The position numbers were made by a program, and so were the translations under genes. Below are positions 7,809 to 15,996 of a stretch of 40,701 nucleotides of DNA, one piece after another; the stretch's first letter is position 1; every line of letters begins with the position of its first letter. Source of the stretch: Candidatus Accumulibacter regalis (lineage in GTDB: Bacteria > Pseudomonadota > Gammaproteobacteria > Burkholderiales > Rhodocyclaceae); contig JEMY01000005.1 in the NCBI GenBank assembly GCA_000585075.1, positions 1 to 40,701 on the forward strand, given 5' to 3'. The notes below the pieces were generated by a model. The model was not told the DNA's origin and made no database searches. It saw only the letters and a program-made list of their open reading frames with translations.

Positions 7809-9137
7809 TCACTCCCCCTTGCGGTCGTAATATTGCTGATAGATCAGCTCGATCAGATTCGGACCGCTCGCCGGTTTCTGGGGCGGGCTGCTGTCCGCCG
7901 GATCCGGCTGGCGTCGCCGGCGCGTGACGTTGGCCAGCGCATCGAGCGGCGTCGCCGCGCCGATCGCTTCCCCGTTCTCGTCCTCGACGCCGATCACCAC
8001 CTCGGTATGCGGATCGACCACCAGAGACACCGTTTGACCGGAGAGCTCGAACGGCACCTCGAAGCGCTTTCCCTGATACGACACCGTGCCATCCTTGCGC
8101 ACCAGGCGGCTGACGCGATGCCGGAACAAGGCATCGAGCGTCGCCGCCAACGGTCCCAGCGGGCGAATTCTGGGCAAGTCCTGCTGGTAACGCGCCAGGG
8201 GGCTGATGCCGTCCAGACCGGCATGCGGACTGTGGTGATACACCTGCTCAAGCCAGGCCCACAAGCGCGCGTTGAGATCGTCCAGGCTGGCGATATGGCG
8301 CTCGTCGAGTTCGCTGAGAAACTGATCGCGGCAGGTACGGTGCCAGCGCTCCAACTTGCCCTTGCCTTCGGGCGCGTACGGCCGGCAATGAATCAGATGG
8401 ATACCCAGCCGGGCACAGATCCCCTGCAAGCTTTCGGCGCGGTAGGCGGCGCCGTGATCAACGACGAGCTTGAGCGGGATGCCCCGTTTGAGCACCGCCT
8501 GCTTGAGCACGCCTTCGATGTCCAGGGCGCTTTCGCCGGGGCAGAAGGCGCTGTGCGTGAGTAGCCGGGAGGCGTCGTCGAACAGCGAGACAAGATAGCT
8601 CTTGGCGAGTTTGCCGCCGATCGGCACGCGTGGGCCGTGCATCACGTCGCCATACCAGATCGCCCCCGCTGTCGCGGCGACAAAGCTGCGTTTCTCTTCC
8701 GGCAGGCTGGCCGAGCCCGCGATCCGTGACAGGCCGTGCTGCTGCAGCAGACGGTGAATGGTCGAGCGGGCCAGGCTGCCACGGGCAACGGTACCGGCGG
8801 CTTCGAGCAATTGTCGAATCTGGCGCAGCGAGCGCCGCGGGTTGTCGCGCTTGGCGGCGAGAATGGCCGCCTGGGTGGCGGCAGAGAGCTTCGACTGCCC
8901 GCGGTCAGCGCGCGGCTTGGGGGTCAGGCCATCAAGTTTGTGGGCACGCCAGGCGTAGTACCACGCCTGGATCGTCTTCTCGCTCAGATGGTGCCGACGG
9001 GTGCCGGGGATGGCGTACTCGCGGCTGGCCAGTTCCCGCAGGAGCTGTTGCAGTTCTCCACGTTCCAGCCGCTCGCGGCTGATCAGGGGACCGAGGACGG
9101 ACAATCGAAACAGGGCTTTCGGATCAATCGGGTTCAT
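7809..9137 (-). CDS. Integrase-core (rve) transposase of the transposon
   Basis: Start ATG 9137 has AGGAG a few bases upstream; a longer frame to 9203 lacks support. The 442-residue protein has N-terminal HTH domains (HLSEKTIQAWYYAWR, then LARSTIHRLLQQHGLS), an rve core with D in WYGDVMHGP, D in LVVDHGAAY and E in APEGKGKLERWHRT, and a C-terminal Mu-type beta domain (DGTVSYQGKRFEVP). This is the TniA/TnsB/MuA layout, so it should cut and join the TGTTACGTCC ends with its ATPase partner. No damage is visible. Confidence 0.92.
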   Translation of the reverse strand: MNPIDPKALFRLSVLGPLISRERLERGELQQLLRELASREYAIPGTRRHHLSEKTIQAWYYAWRAHKLDGLTPKPRADRGQSKLSAATQAAILAAKRDNPRRSLRQIRQLLEAAGTVARGSLARSTIHRLLQQHGLSRIAGSASLPEEKRSFVAATAGAIWYGDVMHGPRVPIGGKLAKSYLVSLFDDASRLLTHSAFCPGESALDIEGVLKQAVLKRGIPLKLVVDHGAAYRAESLQGICARLGIHLIHCRPYAPEGKGKLERWHRTCRDQFLSELDERHIASLDDLNARLWAWLEQVYHHSPHAGLDGISPLARYQQDLPRIRPLGPLAATLDALFRHRVSRLVRKDGTVSYQGKRFEVPFELSGQTVSLVVDPHTEVVIGVEDENGEAIGAATPLDALANVTRRRRQPDPADSSPPQKPASGPNLIELIYQQYYDRKGE

Positions 9138-9208
9138 GACCACTCCTGGTGATAAATGGGAGCAGTGATCAAACCAGAAGAACCGGGCTAATGACAGGAG
9201 CAAACTGT

Positions 9209-9238
9209 GTGGGGGCCCCGCCCGGGCGGGGCCCCCAC
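9209..9238. repeat. 30-bp perfect GC palindrome inside the transposon
   Basis: Bases 9209-9238 are a perfect palindrome made only of G and C apart from its outermost three positions. It lies between the 3' end of the DUF6431-like gene and the transposase start. As RNA it would form a very stable hairpin and could attenuate transposase expression; as DNA it could be an operator. No T tract follows on the minus strand. Confidence 0.7.
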
Positions 9239-9266
9239 TGTCCGTCGCTCGTTCGGAATCAGGACA

Positions 9267-9800
9267 TCACGGGACGCTGATCTGCTGATCAAGGAGGGCC
9301 ATGGCTTGCACCAGGCCCATGGATTCGAACACGCGCCGCCAGAAGGCGCCAAAGTCGGCGGCCCGTCCGAGGTCGGCACAGCGAGCGCGCAGGTGAAACT
9401 CAAACAGCACGCTGTTCTTCTGTAGCCAGTTCCACCAGCGACCGGCGGTGCGCCGGTCGGGCACAGCGCAGTGGGCGCCGTGGCTATCGGGGCGTTCGTT
9501 CAGCTGCCGTTCAAGGTGGGCTTGCTGCACCGACCAGTCATGCCAGCGGCGCGGTGCGATGCACGCCGGCAGACGCGAACAGGTGCGCCGACATCCTGAG
9601 CAACAGTAGCGGCAGATCGGCACCGGATTGAGGGAGAACTGCCCGGGTCGCCGGTCGGCTTTGCGCTCGTAGTGTCCGTGCTGCCAAAGAATCTTGAGGC
9701 CGCAATGCGGGCAGCGCGGCGGCCGATACGCTTCCGGGGTTTCCTTGATTGCCTCAAGGTGCTGCTCGATCGTGTGGATGCCGGCTACAATTCGTTCCAT
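9267..9800 (-). CDS. DUF6431-like zinc-binding transposon protein
   Basis: 177 residues. A CPHC...CRYC..GC zinc-ribbon/finger zone occupies about residues 30-75 (CPHCGLKILWQHGHYER, then ICRYCCSGCRRTC). The second half is helical with Trp-rich segments (RRWHDWS, RWWNWLQK). I associate this pattern with DUF6431 proteins next to transposases of this sort, from memory. It lies inside the transposon ends (6699-9976), first in the transcribed order. A DNA-end or target-recognition role is plausible but inferred. Confidence 0.75.
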   Translation of the reverse strand: MERIVAGIHTIEQHLEAIKETPEAYRPPRCPHCGLKILWQHGHYERKADRRPGQFSLNPVPICRYCCSGCRRTCSRLPACIAPRRWHDWSVQQAHLERQLNERPDSHGAHCAVPDRRTAGRWWNWLQKNSVLFEFHLRARCADLGRAADFGAFWRRVFESMGLVQAMALLDQQISVP

Positions 9801-9976
9801 GGGCTGGGCTCTTTGCTATGTGGTTTGTCTTGATAACTTCCCACGATAGCAGAGGTGTTCCGGCCCACCTTATGTTCACTTCGTCCCAGCCTCGTTCAGG
9901 TAACCCAACTTCTTTCGCTCCCGCCGTTCATGGGATAACTGACGCCGTCAGTTCCTGGAGAGCGGCGGACGTAACA

Positions 9977-9981
9977 ACAAC
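9977..9981. repeat. Target-site duplication ACAAC, right copy
   Basis: Second copy of the 5-bp duplication flanking the transposon; see 6694-6698. Confidence 0.88.
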
Positions 9982-10172
9982 TCGGGTTGCTCGCCGAGTT
10001 ACGCGTCAAAGGCCCACCACCACAGACGCTTCTGCAGTTTGGCAGGGCGATCAAGATACCTACTGCAGAAGCCGCCTCTGTACGACCGTTCGGGACAGTC
10101 GAACGCAACGAGCCATGCCCTTGTGGTTCGGGACAGCAATTCAAAAGATGCCACGGCGTTGGCCGGAGGTAG
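9982..10172 (+). pseudogene. Severed SEC-C C-terminus of the STAND defence gene
   Basis: Joining base 6698 to base 9982 (removing the transposon and one ACAAC) keeps the STAND reading frame: Ala-Gln then CTC GGG TTG and on to the stop at 10170-10172. The fragment encodes about 63 residues ending in the SEC-C motif RNEPCPCGSGQQFKRCHG, a zinc-binding module with C-x-C and C-H ligands known from SecA and many conflict-system proteins. In its present context the frame is closed by TAA at 9972-9974 and has no ribosome binding site, so it is unlikely to be made. Confidence 0.85.
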
Positions 10173-10355
10173 AGATGGGGCTGAGCGAGGAAACCACCTG
10201 ATCAGGCGAAGGGAACCTCGCATGTCCCGAAGTGGATTCGCCACCTCGGTGCAGCGGCCAGTTGCGCTACTCACAGTCTATGCTTAAACACTGCCATGCA
10301 CCTGGCAGTGTGATTCGCTTCTTCACCGCTCACCCATATCACGTTCTCTTGCAAC

Positions 10356-12218
10356 CTAATCCGTCGGGAAAAAACCGTAACGACCATGCTCGCGACTACG
10401 CGTAAAATAGTAGTACTGAGTAAGCCGTCGAATCGCTGCGGATGGCTCCTTGTTCTCCAAAATGATGACTTGCCCTCTCCCTGTGTCTCTCGCAATATCG
10501 CTGTAAAAAGCCTCCTGGACCTCCTCACCGAGTTCCTCACGGTCCTGCTCCTTGTACGAGGTAAGGGGGGAATCGAGGACCACGACGCCAGGATGAGGAA
10601 GGTCAGCCGTAATGCAGTAGCGCATCAAGCTGATCGCGAAGGCAGACTTAATGATCGCTCGGACCCCCTTGCCGTTCGATCTCGCCTGAACGCCCGCGAC
10701 AATAAGGTTCATATCTGAGTCGAACTCGACTGTTCCGGCGTCGGGGACCTGCCACGTTCTAAGGGTTGATTCCAGAATATCGCAGAACTTGCGCCGCTCT
10801 TGAGTGGGAATTCGAGGCTCAGAATCCGCCGTTTTCTCGCCCTTTCGCTGCGCGCGCGGCTTAGCACCGAGTTCGCCAAGTTTCGTTTTCAACTCTTCCA
10901 ACTGTCGCCAATCGTTGAGCTGAAGTGAGATTTTTTCAAAGCTCGCTTTCTCCGCCGAAAGGGCTTTTTCGAGAGGCTTTGAACGCTGGTGCCATGCAGC
11001 CTTGAGCATGACATCAAGTTCTCCCTCTTGCTGTTCCAGGCTTCGAATTTGGTCCGCTAGATGTTTTTGCTCGGTCTTAAGTGTCTCGATTGTCGTCGCG
11101 AGGTCATCCAGATGACGGATTAGCTTCCTTCGCTCGGCACGAGCAGCCTGAATCTGATCTTCCCCGGATAAATGAGGATGGCCTTCGCGTTCGGATTGTG
11201 GGAGTGGCTGACCGCATGTCGGACAGCTCTCGCCACCAAGCTGAGCGGTGAAGTTCGCAGTCTCTTCGATAAACTCCAACCGTTCGAGATCTGAGCGGTA
11301 ACTTTCGGCTAACAGGCCGAATTGCCCTAACAGTTGCTCGATAACACGGATGCGAAGTTCAGTTGGTCGTTTCTCGTCGAGCAGCGTCTTCTTCCTGCCG
11401 TTCAGAACCGTCACTTCCTCACCGACTTTCGCGAGCTCGCGCATAGCCGTGGCAATGATTGCCTCGGAACGCATCTGCGCTTCCTTGAGTTCGGCTGCAT
11501 GCGGACTATCAGCGACTGATTTCTCCAGCGGAGCGATAAGTTCATGAAGTAACTCGCTTCGCGCCGCCCATGATGCCGCCCGGACTTCTAGCTTCTTTGG
11601 CTTCGGTACCACGCCGCTCCAGTCCTGACCGCTGAGCATGAGGTCGAAGGCTGCGGTTTCCACCGTCATTTTCGTGTACTGACCGGAGGGACGAATGGGG
11701 CTCTGCTCGGAAATTATCCGAACCTCATCGACCAAAAAGAACGGCCGGATGTCGTGAAACCACAGTGGGCGCGTTTCATTGGTCGTCGTCTTTTCAAGGA
11801 GGCGGAGACTGTTACCAAAACCACTTAGGCGGAGAAGGAAACTAGAGATATTCTCGGGATCGTCTTGCGAATGGGTATCGCTCAGCAAGGCTGGAGAGCA
11901 AACATGATCAATGTCAGTTAACGGAGCTCGATACAGTTGGAAGTCGCTGGCTTTGGCGAGCGACCGTTCAAATACGAGCGCACCTTCACCCTGCGATGTG
12001 AGCTCAAGCTGTATACTTGAGTAGCCTTTTGCCTGGATGACATCCTTCGGGCGAGTATGACTTCCGAGCATGTATTTAATACATTGATAAATGTAGCTCT
12101 TTCCTGTATTCGAGAGGCCTGCGACGATCGTAAGGTTCGGGTCAAACCTGATTCGTGCGTTAGAGACCTTCGTTCCACGCAGGCGTAGTTCAGTCAGTTT
12201 GAAGCCGGTATCTCTCAT
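10356..12218 (-). CDS. ABC-3C-type coiled-coil ABC ATPase (DUF3732-like)
   Basis: 620 residues. Walker A GLSNTGKSYI is at about residues 34-41; long coiled coils fill about 215-450, broken by a zinc-hook-like GGESCPTCGQPLP (Cys332, Cys335). A signature-like NGKGVRAIIKSAFAISLM and a Walker B GVVVLDSPLTSYKE near residue 545 follow. The residue after the Walker B Asp is Ser rather than Glu, which I recall as usual in DUF3732-type ATPases. It overlaps the middle gene by four bases (ATGA). In ABC-three-component systems this Rad50/SMC-like ATPase is thought to sense invading DNA and release the effector. Confidence 0.85.
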   Translation of the reverse strand: MRDTGFKLTELRLRGTKVSNARIRFDPNLTIVAGLSNTGKSYIYQCIKYMLGSHTRPKDVIQAKGYSSIQLELTSQGEGALVFERSLAKASDFQLYRAPLTDIDHVCSPALLSDTHSQDDPENISSFLLRLSGFGNSLRLLEKTTTNETRPLWFHDIRPFFLVDEVRIISEQSPIRPSGQYTKMTVETAAFDLMLSGQDWSGVVPKPKKLEVRAASWAARSELLHELIAPLEKSVADSPHAAELKEAQMRSEAIIATAMRELAKVGEEVTVLNGRKKTLLDEKRPTELRIRVIEQLLGQFGLLAESYRSDLERLEFIEETANFTAQLGGESCPTCGQPLPQSEREGHPHLSGEDQIQAARAERRKLIRHLDDLATTIETLKTEQKHLADQIRSLEQQEGELDVMLKAAWHQRSKPLEKALSAEKASFEKISLQLNDWRQLEELKTKLGELGAKPRAQRKGEKTADSEPRIPTQERRKFCDILESTLRTWQVPDAGTVEFDSDMNLIVAGVQARSNGKGVRAIIKSAFAISLMRYCITADLPHPGVVVLDSPLTSYKEQDREELGEEVQEAFYSDIARDTGRGQVIILENKEPSAAIRRLTQYYYFTRSREHGRYGFFPTD

Positions 12219-12688
12219 TGTCCTGGCACCAAAAGAAACTGCGCCGTATCAGCTCCCCAAACGTCTAGATTCTCATCGACCAAATTAAGGAGCTCGCCCC
12301 TCGGCCTCCTATGAAGCTCATCGGCAATCCATCGCGCCCTCTTACTAACTACTAAGAAGTACTTCGTGGTGAAGTAGCTCAGAAATGGTTGAGCGATCTT
12401 GGTTGCCCTATATCTCACCCCGTCTGGGGCGAAGCAAAGCTCTACAAGTCCCTTCTTTCGCGCGTAATCCAGGCCGGCCCTTACTAAGTCACGACGGACG
12501 AGCAATTCACCCGATCGATGTGGGACAGGCGGGTGAAGGCTCGACGGCCCGCCCGGATAGTCCCCGGAATGAACGAGGAAGTAATCGTAGATAACTAGGA
12601 CATCGAGATCCACTGCTTCTGCAATGGTAGTTAGAACGACTAATGAACGCACCGAGCTTTCCATCGCAGTGTTGAAGAGAATCCTCAT
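12215..12688 (-). CDS. ABC-3C middle component
   Basis: 157 residues, overlapping its upstream and downstream neighbours by four bases each, so all three genes are coupled. Sequence starts MRILFNTAMESSVRSLVVLT and contains a winged-helix-like part (VRRDLVRAGLDYARKKGLVEL and FAPDGVRYRATKIAQPFLSYF). Size, position and pattern match the small middle component that links the ATPase to the effector in ABC-three-component systems. Assignment is by context and remembered family pattern. Confidence 0.75.
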   Translation of the reverse strand: MRILFNTAMESSVRSLVVLTTIAEAVDLDVLVIYDYFLVHSGDYPGGPSSLHPPVPHRSGELLVRRDLVRAGLDYARKKGLVELCFAPDGVRYRATKIAQPFLSYFTTKYFLVVSKRARWIADELHRRPRGELLNLVDENLDVWGADTAQFLLVPGQ

Positions 12689-13791
12689 TTCTCTTCCTCA
12701 TCTACCCAGTGGACGCGATCGTCGTTCGCGAGCTGGTGGCAGATACCTTGCTTACTCTGCGGTTTCAGGTAGGAGCGAAGCGGGTGGTTGCTGATGACAA
12801 TCTTCGCAGACGTCGTCATGGTTTCCAGCATTCGCTGGTAGCCCGATGGAAAGTTCTTTAGCACGCAGTCGATTACGCCGTAGTACATTTGGGCCGCGAT
12901 GTCTTCGTACGGCGCCACCGACGGTTGATTATCCCTAGCAAAACGTCGAAGTGTCTCGGCCGAATAGAAGCGCTCCCGTTGTCGGTGTAGGTCAGCCTCA
13001 TATTTCGAGCCGGATAGATCACCTACCACATGGAAATTTTGGCCAGTTTCATCGGAGTACGCAGCGAGTAGCTGCTCAACGTAACGTGTCTCCGTGGTGA
13101 GGATTGAGTCCGGCGGCAATTCGTCTGGTGGGAATCCTTTCAGCCCGCCGCCGAATCGACCTGCGTATCGTCCACAATTCGAGAACTCCTGAATTACTTC
13201 GTGAATTGGTTTGCACCGAATGATTTCGAAGGGGAAGGTTTGAACGTGGGCTAGTAGATCGCCTTCCAGTGAGTACGTGTTCCCCTTGCTAATGGATTTG
13301 GCGCATTTCGTATCCCAGCGCGCTTGGATTTCGGCCCTCAGCTTCTCGGGTTCGTCAATAAGACTACCTAGTGATGGACCCACATCCTGCGGTGCCACGA
13401 GGAAGTAGTGGCGGGGCACTGGAAAGCGCTTCTGGTAAGTGAAGACACAGAGCTTTGCGAATTCGAGCCAAATGTCGCTGGGTGCAATTGGTGCCTTGTA
13501 GTGCTTGCATTGAAAAATATCAAAGCGCGACGCTTTCAGTGGAAGCTCCAAGTAGCCAACGATATCGCGCCCGAGGTCACCAGCTCCCCCGAAGCGGCGG
13601 GCAGAGACATAGTTGCCTGGCTTCTGAAGGCAGAAGAACGCCCATTCGAGAATGAACTCTTCGAATGTGTCCTCATCGTAAAGCCGCACGCGCTCCTTCG
13701 GGTCGATCGACGGGCCCATGAGGATTTCCTCGGGCGTAAGCGGGACCTGTTGTCCAGGCTGCTCAAGCGCATCAAGATCGTCCTTATTCAT
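12685..13791 (-). CDS. ABC-3C effector with restriction-endonuclease-like domain
   Basis: 368 residues. The N-terminal ~115 residues look like a PD-(D/E)XK nuclease: Glu in TFEEFILEW, Asp in GGAGDLGRDIVGYL, then FDIFQCKHYK with the catalytic Q-x-K. The C-terminal ~200 residues (from about TETRYVEQLLAAYSDE) match the conserved domain that attaches ABC-3C effectors to the rest of the system. First gene of a tightly overlapped three-gene operon. Expected to cut DNA when the ATPase recognises foreign DNA. GC is slightly lower than in the plasmid backbone, consistent with acquired cargo. Confidence 0.82.
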   Translation of the reverse strand: MNKDDLDALEQPGQQVPLTPEEILMGPSIDPKERVRLYDEDTFEEFILEWAFFCLQKPGNYVSARRFGGAGDLGRDIVGYLELPLKASRFDIFQCKHYKAPIAPSDIWLEFAKLCVFTYQKRFPVPRHYFLVAPQDVGPSLGSLIDEPEKLRAEIQARWDTKCAKSISKGNTYSLEGDLLAHVQTFPFEIIRCKPIHEVIQEFSNCGRYAGRFGGGLKGFPPDELPPDSILTTETRYVEQLLAAYSDETGQNFHVVGDLSGSKYEADLHRQRERFYSAETLRRFARDNQPSVAPYEDIAAQMYYGVIDCVLKNFPSGYQRMLETMTTSAKIVISNHPLRSYLKPQSKQGICHQLANDDRVHWVDEEEK

Positions 13792-14566
13792 GACTACGAG
13801 CCTTCGTTAAGTCGCCAAAGAGGCGTTCGCGGGATCGGGCTGGAGTATGTCCGCAGCTCATGCATTCGATTGATCCATGCTCTGGTGTCATTCGCCGCCG
13901 CCATCTTTATGAAAAACCGTTCCAGCGCTCCTTCAAGCGAGCTAAGCAAGTTGCCAGTATCGGGAAACAGGTGCGCCTGATACCTTGCGCCATTCCTCTG
14001 CTACTTCGTAGTTACGCAGCGCTTACGACATTCGAATCGTGCAAGAACTTCCGAGTCATTCATGCTTCGCGACCACGATGGGCTATACACGCGATTTGAG
14101 GGAGAGCAGTGTCTGCGTGCGCTCCTCCACCATCGGTGTCCACCGCGAGGGAACAACAGCTCCTATATCTGCTGCCCACGAAAGCGCCGGGTTCAAAAAC
14201 CGGCAGCTCACGGCAGATAAACCTTCTCGCACTGAACCGCCGCGATGGCGACCACTACGACGATAGTAACGCCGAGGCTCCCGAAGTCAATCATCTTGCA
14301 TGAAGCAACCCGGCAGCAGATCGATGCCCACCGACGTGCAACGGTGCCGCCAGAACGCGGACCAGCCGAGAGGCGCCACCACGGACCCACCCGGCCAAAC
14401 ACGCGCACGTAGCTCCACCGCCCCCGAGCCCTTCCCTTGCGCGCAATCCCCCTGCCCCACACCGCCGACCCACCCCCAGCTCGGTATAGGCCCGGAAGCC
14501 ACCCCAGAACGCAAAAAGCCCAACCTTTCGGCTGAGCTAAGCGCTTGTACTACTAGGAATTTTCTG
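13792..14566. other. Intergenic stretch without a supported gene
   Basis: About 775 bases upstream of the ABC-3C operon. Several open frames cross it, but none has a plausible start, domain or codon pattern. The part from 14300 is low-complexity Pro/Thr or Gly coding in all frames. The operon promoter should lie near 13800-13900. The right end holds the terminator-like sequence that follows the tRNA-Asn fragment. Confidence 0.55.
14508..14537 (-). terminator. Terminator-like sequence after the tRNA-Asn fragment
   Basis: On the minus strand, downstream of the tRNA 3' end, AGCCGAAAGG is followed by TTGGGCT and TTTTT: a short imperfect stem then a T run. It looks like the native terminator of a tRNA-Asn gene carried along with the fragment. 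Confidence 0.45.
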
Positions 14567-14611
14567 TGGCTCCCCGACCTGGGCTCGAACCAGGGACCTA
14601 CGGATTAACAG
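14567..14611 (-). other. 3' fragment of tRNA-Asn (attachment-site-like)
   Basis: On the minus strand this 45-base stretch begins CTGTTAATCC, the Asn anticodon loop (anticodon GTT), continues through the variable loop and the GGTTCGAGCCC T-arm, and ends GGAGCCA with encoded CCA. The sequence 5' to it (14612-14650) does not form the missing D-arm or acceptor strand, so this is not a whole tRNA. The anticodon-loop-to-CCA part is what tyrosine-recombinase islands copy as attachment core. No integrase is in the window. Confidence 0.85.
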
Positions 14612-14706
14612 GACGGCAGCGTAATCGCGTGGACGGGCCACTTGGAATGCTGTGCGCATCATACTGCTTAGGGTCGTGAAGAGCCCATCGGATTCCACTT
14701 GTCGTT

Positions 14707-14716
14707 AGACAATAGG
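14707..14716. repeat. ISAs1 target-site duplication, left copy
   Basis: AGACAATAGG directly precedes the left IS end and is repeated exactly at 15987-15996. Confidence 0.92.
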
Positions 14717-15986
14717 CAGGGCTTCCGCACTCGGATGTCATCGTTTTGACAGTCCCAGCATGTTCATCCGGAGATCGTCATCCCAAGCGGCGGCTTTACG
14801 CTTCAGGCGTAAGCTGCCTTTGGTTTTGTGGGTCGTATCGAGGCGGATCATGTTGAGCACGATCTTCTTCAGGAGCGAGAGGTTCTGGGGAGCGTTGTCC
14901 TTGCGGATGGTGCTGCCATCCTCCCCGAAGCTGACGTCGAGGATCCAGTGAAGCCGGTTTTCACACCCCAGTGCGCACGTGCGGCTACCGCCAGTTGTTC
15001 AGCAGTCAAAGCACGCGAGCTAATGTAGTAACGCCGCTCCAGGTCCGACTCTTTGTCGCCGACCTTACGCAGAGAGTCGATACGGCCGATGGTCTTGCAC
15101 TGGGGCCAATCGGCGAGATTCACGATCCCTTGGGCGGGCAGGGCCAAGGCGATCTGCCCAACCAGCCGACCATGACCCTTTTGAACCTCGTGGTGACGAT
15201 CGATGCCTCCGACTTGGCACTGGTCGATGAACGCCGTCTCGATGGCCTCCAGCAGCGTCGGTTGATTGCCTTTGACCGCCAGCAGGTAGTCGCCACCCTG
15301 ATCCGTGATCTGCGAAGCGATCTTCTTCTGGCAGCCGATGGCGTCGATGCTGACCAGGAAACCCTTGAGGTAAAGAGCTTCGAGCAATTCGGGGATGGCG
15401 GTGATCTCGTTGCTCTTGCCGCTCACCTTCTCCTGGCCAAGAACGATGCCCAGGTCTGTGGCGAAGGCGCTGACCATGTGGATCGCGGTCTCGCCACCAC
15501 TGCCCGACCCGCGCACCGTCTTGCCATCGACGGCAATGCTGCCGCTCAAGGCGCCGACAATGCCGCCCACCCAGCGCCGAAAGGCACTTTCGAATTGCTT
15601 CGGGTCGAGGACCCGAAAGACGCGAAGAAAGGTCTCCTCGGAGGGAACACCGTTCGTGAGCATGAGAAACTTGCGCAACCACGCCTCCTTCGCACGGCCC
15701 CAGTACGCGATGTCCTCGACCGTGTCGCAATCCGACAGTACCGCCGAAACAGCTATCACCAGCATCTCCAGAAAGTCATGCAGCGTCCCGTTGCTCGGCT
15801 TGCGCGGGTCGTCGATTTCGCTCAAGCAGTTCATCAGCGTCGCTCCGTTGGTCAAAGTCATTTCGGTCGCCCAAAAGACGAGAGTAGACCTGATTCCAGC
15901 GCAGTTTACAAGCTGTTGGCATAACATTATGAATGTTAACGATTTTTCCCCGGTTCATGACATGCTATCCGAGTGCGGAAGCCCTG
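14717..15986 (-). mobile_element. ISAs1-family insertion sequence with intact ends
   Basis: Perfect 20-bp terminal inverted repeats, CAGGGCTTCCGCACTCGGAT at 14717-14736 and its complement at 15967-15986, and a perfect 10-bp target duplication. The 1270-bp length and 10-bp duplication fit the ISAs1 family. The ends could still be moved in trans, although the element's own transposase is frameshifted. Confidence 0.92.
14738..15861 (-). pseudogene. ISAs1-family transposase, frameshifted
   Basis: Starts at ATG 15861 (MTLTNGATLMNCL). Family landmarks are IDDPRKPSNGTLHDFLEMLVIAV, the IAVDGKTVRGS box with a catalytic Asp, and KGNQPTLLEA. At about 14961-14963 the family sequence expects GTG GAA AAC (Val-Glu-Asn) but one G is missing, so the frame shifts and ends early at 14869 with a nonsense tail. 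The other frame continues the normal C-terminus (NRLHWILDVSFGEDG... to DDLRMNMLGLSKR) and stops at 14738. One base deletion therefore explains the damage, which looks recent because everything else is intact. Confidence 0.88.
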
Positions 15987-15996
15987 AGACAATAGG
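15987..15996. repeat. ISAs1 target-site duplication, right copy
   Basis: Exact second copy of AGACAATAGG; see 14707-14716. Confidence 0.92.

Larger units (their letters stand above)
6699..9976 (-). mobile_element. Four-gene transposon with rve transposase, ExeA-like ATPase, DUF6431-like protein and small protein
   Basis: The ends are TGTTACGTCC at 6699-6708 and its inverse GGACGTAACA at 9967-9976, with weaker similarity further in. Both sides carry the duplicated ACAAC. A 17-bp palindrome (9937-9953) in the right end may be a transposase site. Gene order in transcription is DUF6431-like zinc protein, a 30-bp GC palindrome, integrase-type transposase, AAA ATPase, small protein, terminator-like hairpin. 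The transposase-plus-ATPase pairing and the 5-bp duplication place it in the Tn7/Tn5053/Mu superfamily rather than among simple IS elements. I cannot name the exact family. Confidence 0.88.

Noticed and set aside
9987-10172. Separate 61-aa SEC-C gene with TTG start
   Set aside because: No ribosome site; the sequence is the in-frame C-terminus of the STAND gene displaced by the transposon.
14300-14608. Plus-strand frame ending in the residues LPDLGSNQGPTD
   Set aside because: This ending is the reverse-strand translation of the tRNA-Asn 3' fragment, a well-known annotation artefact.
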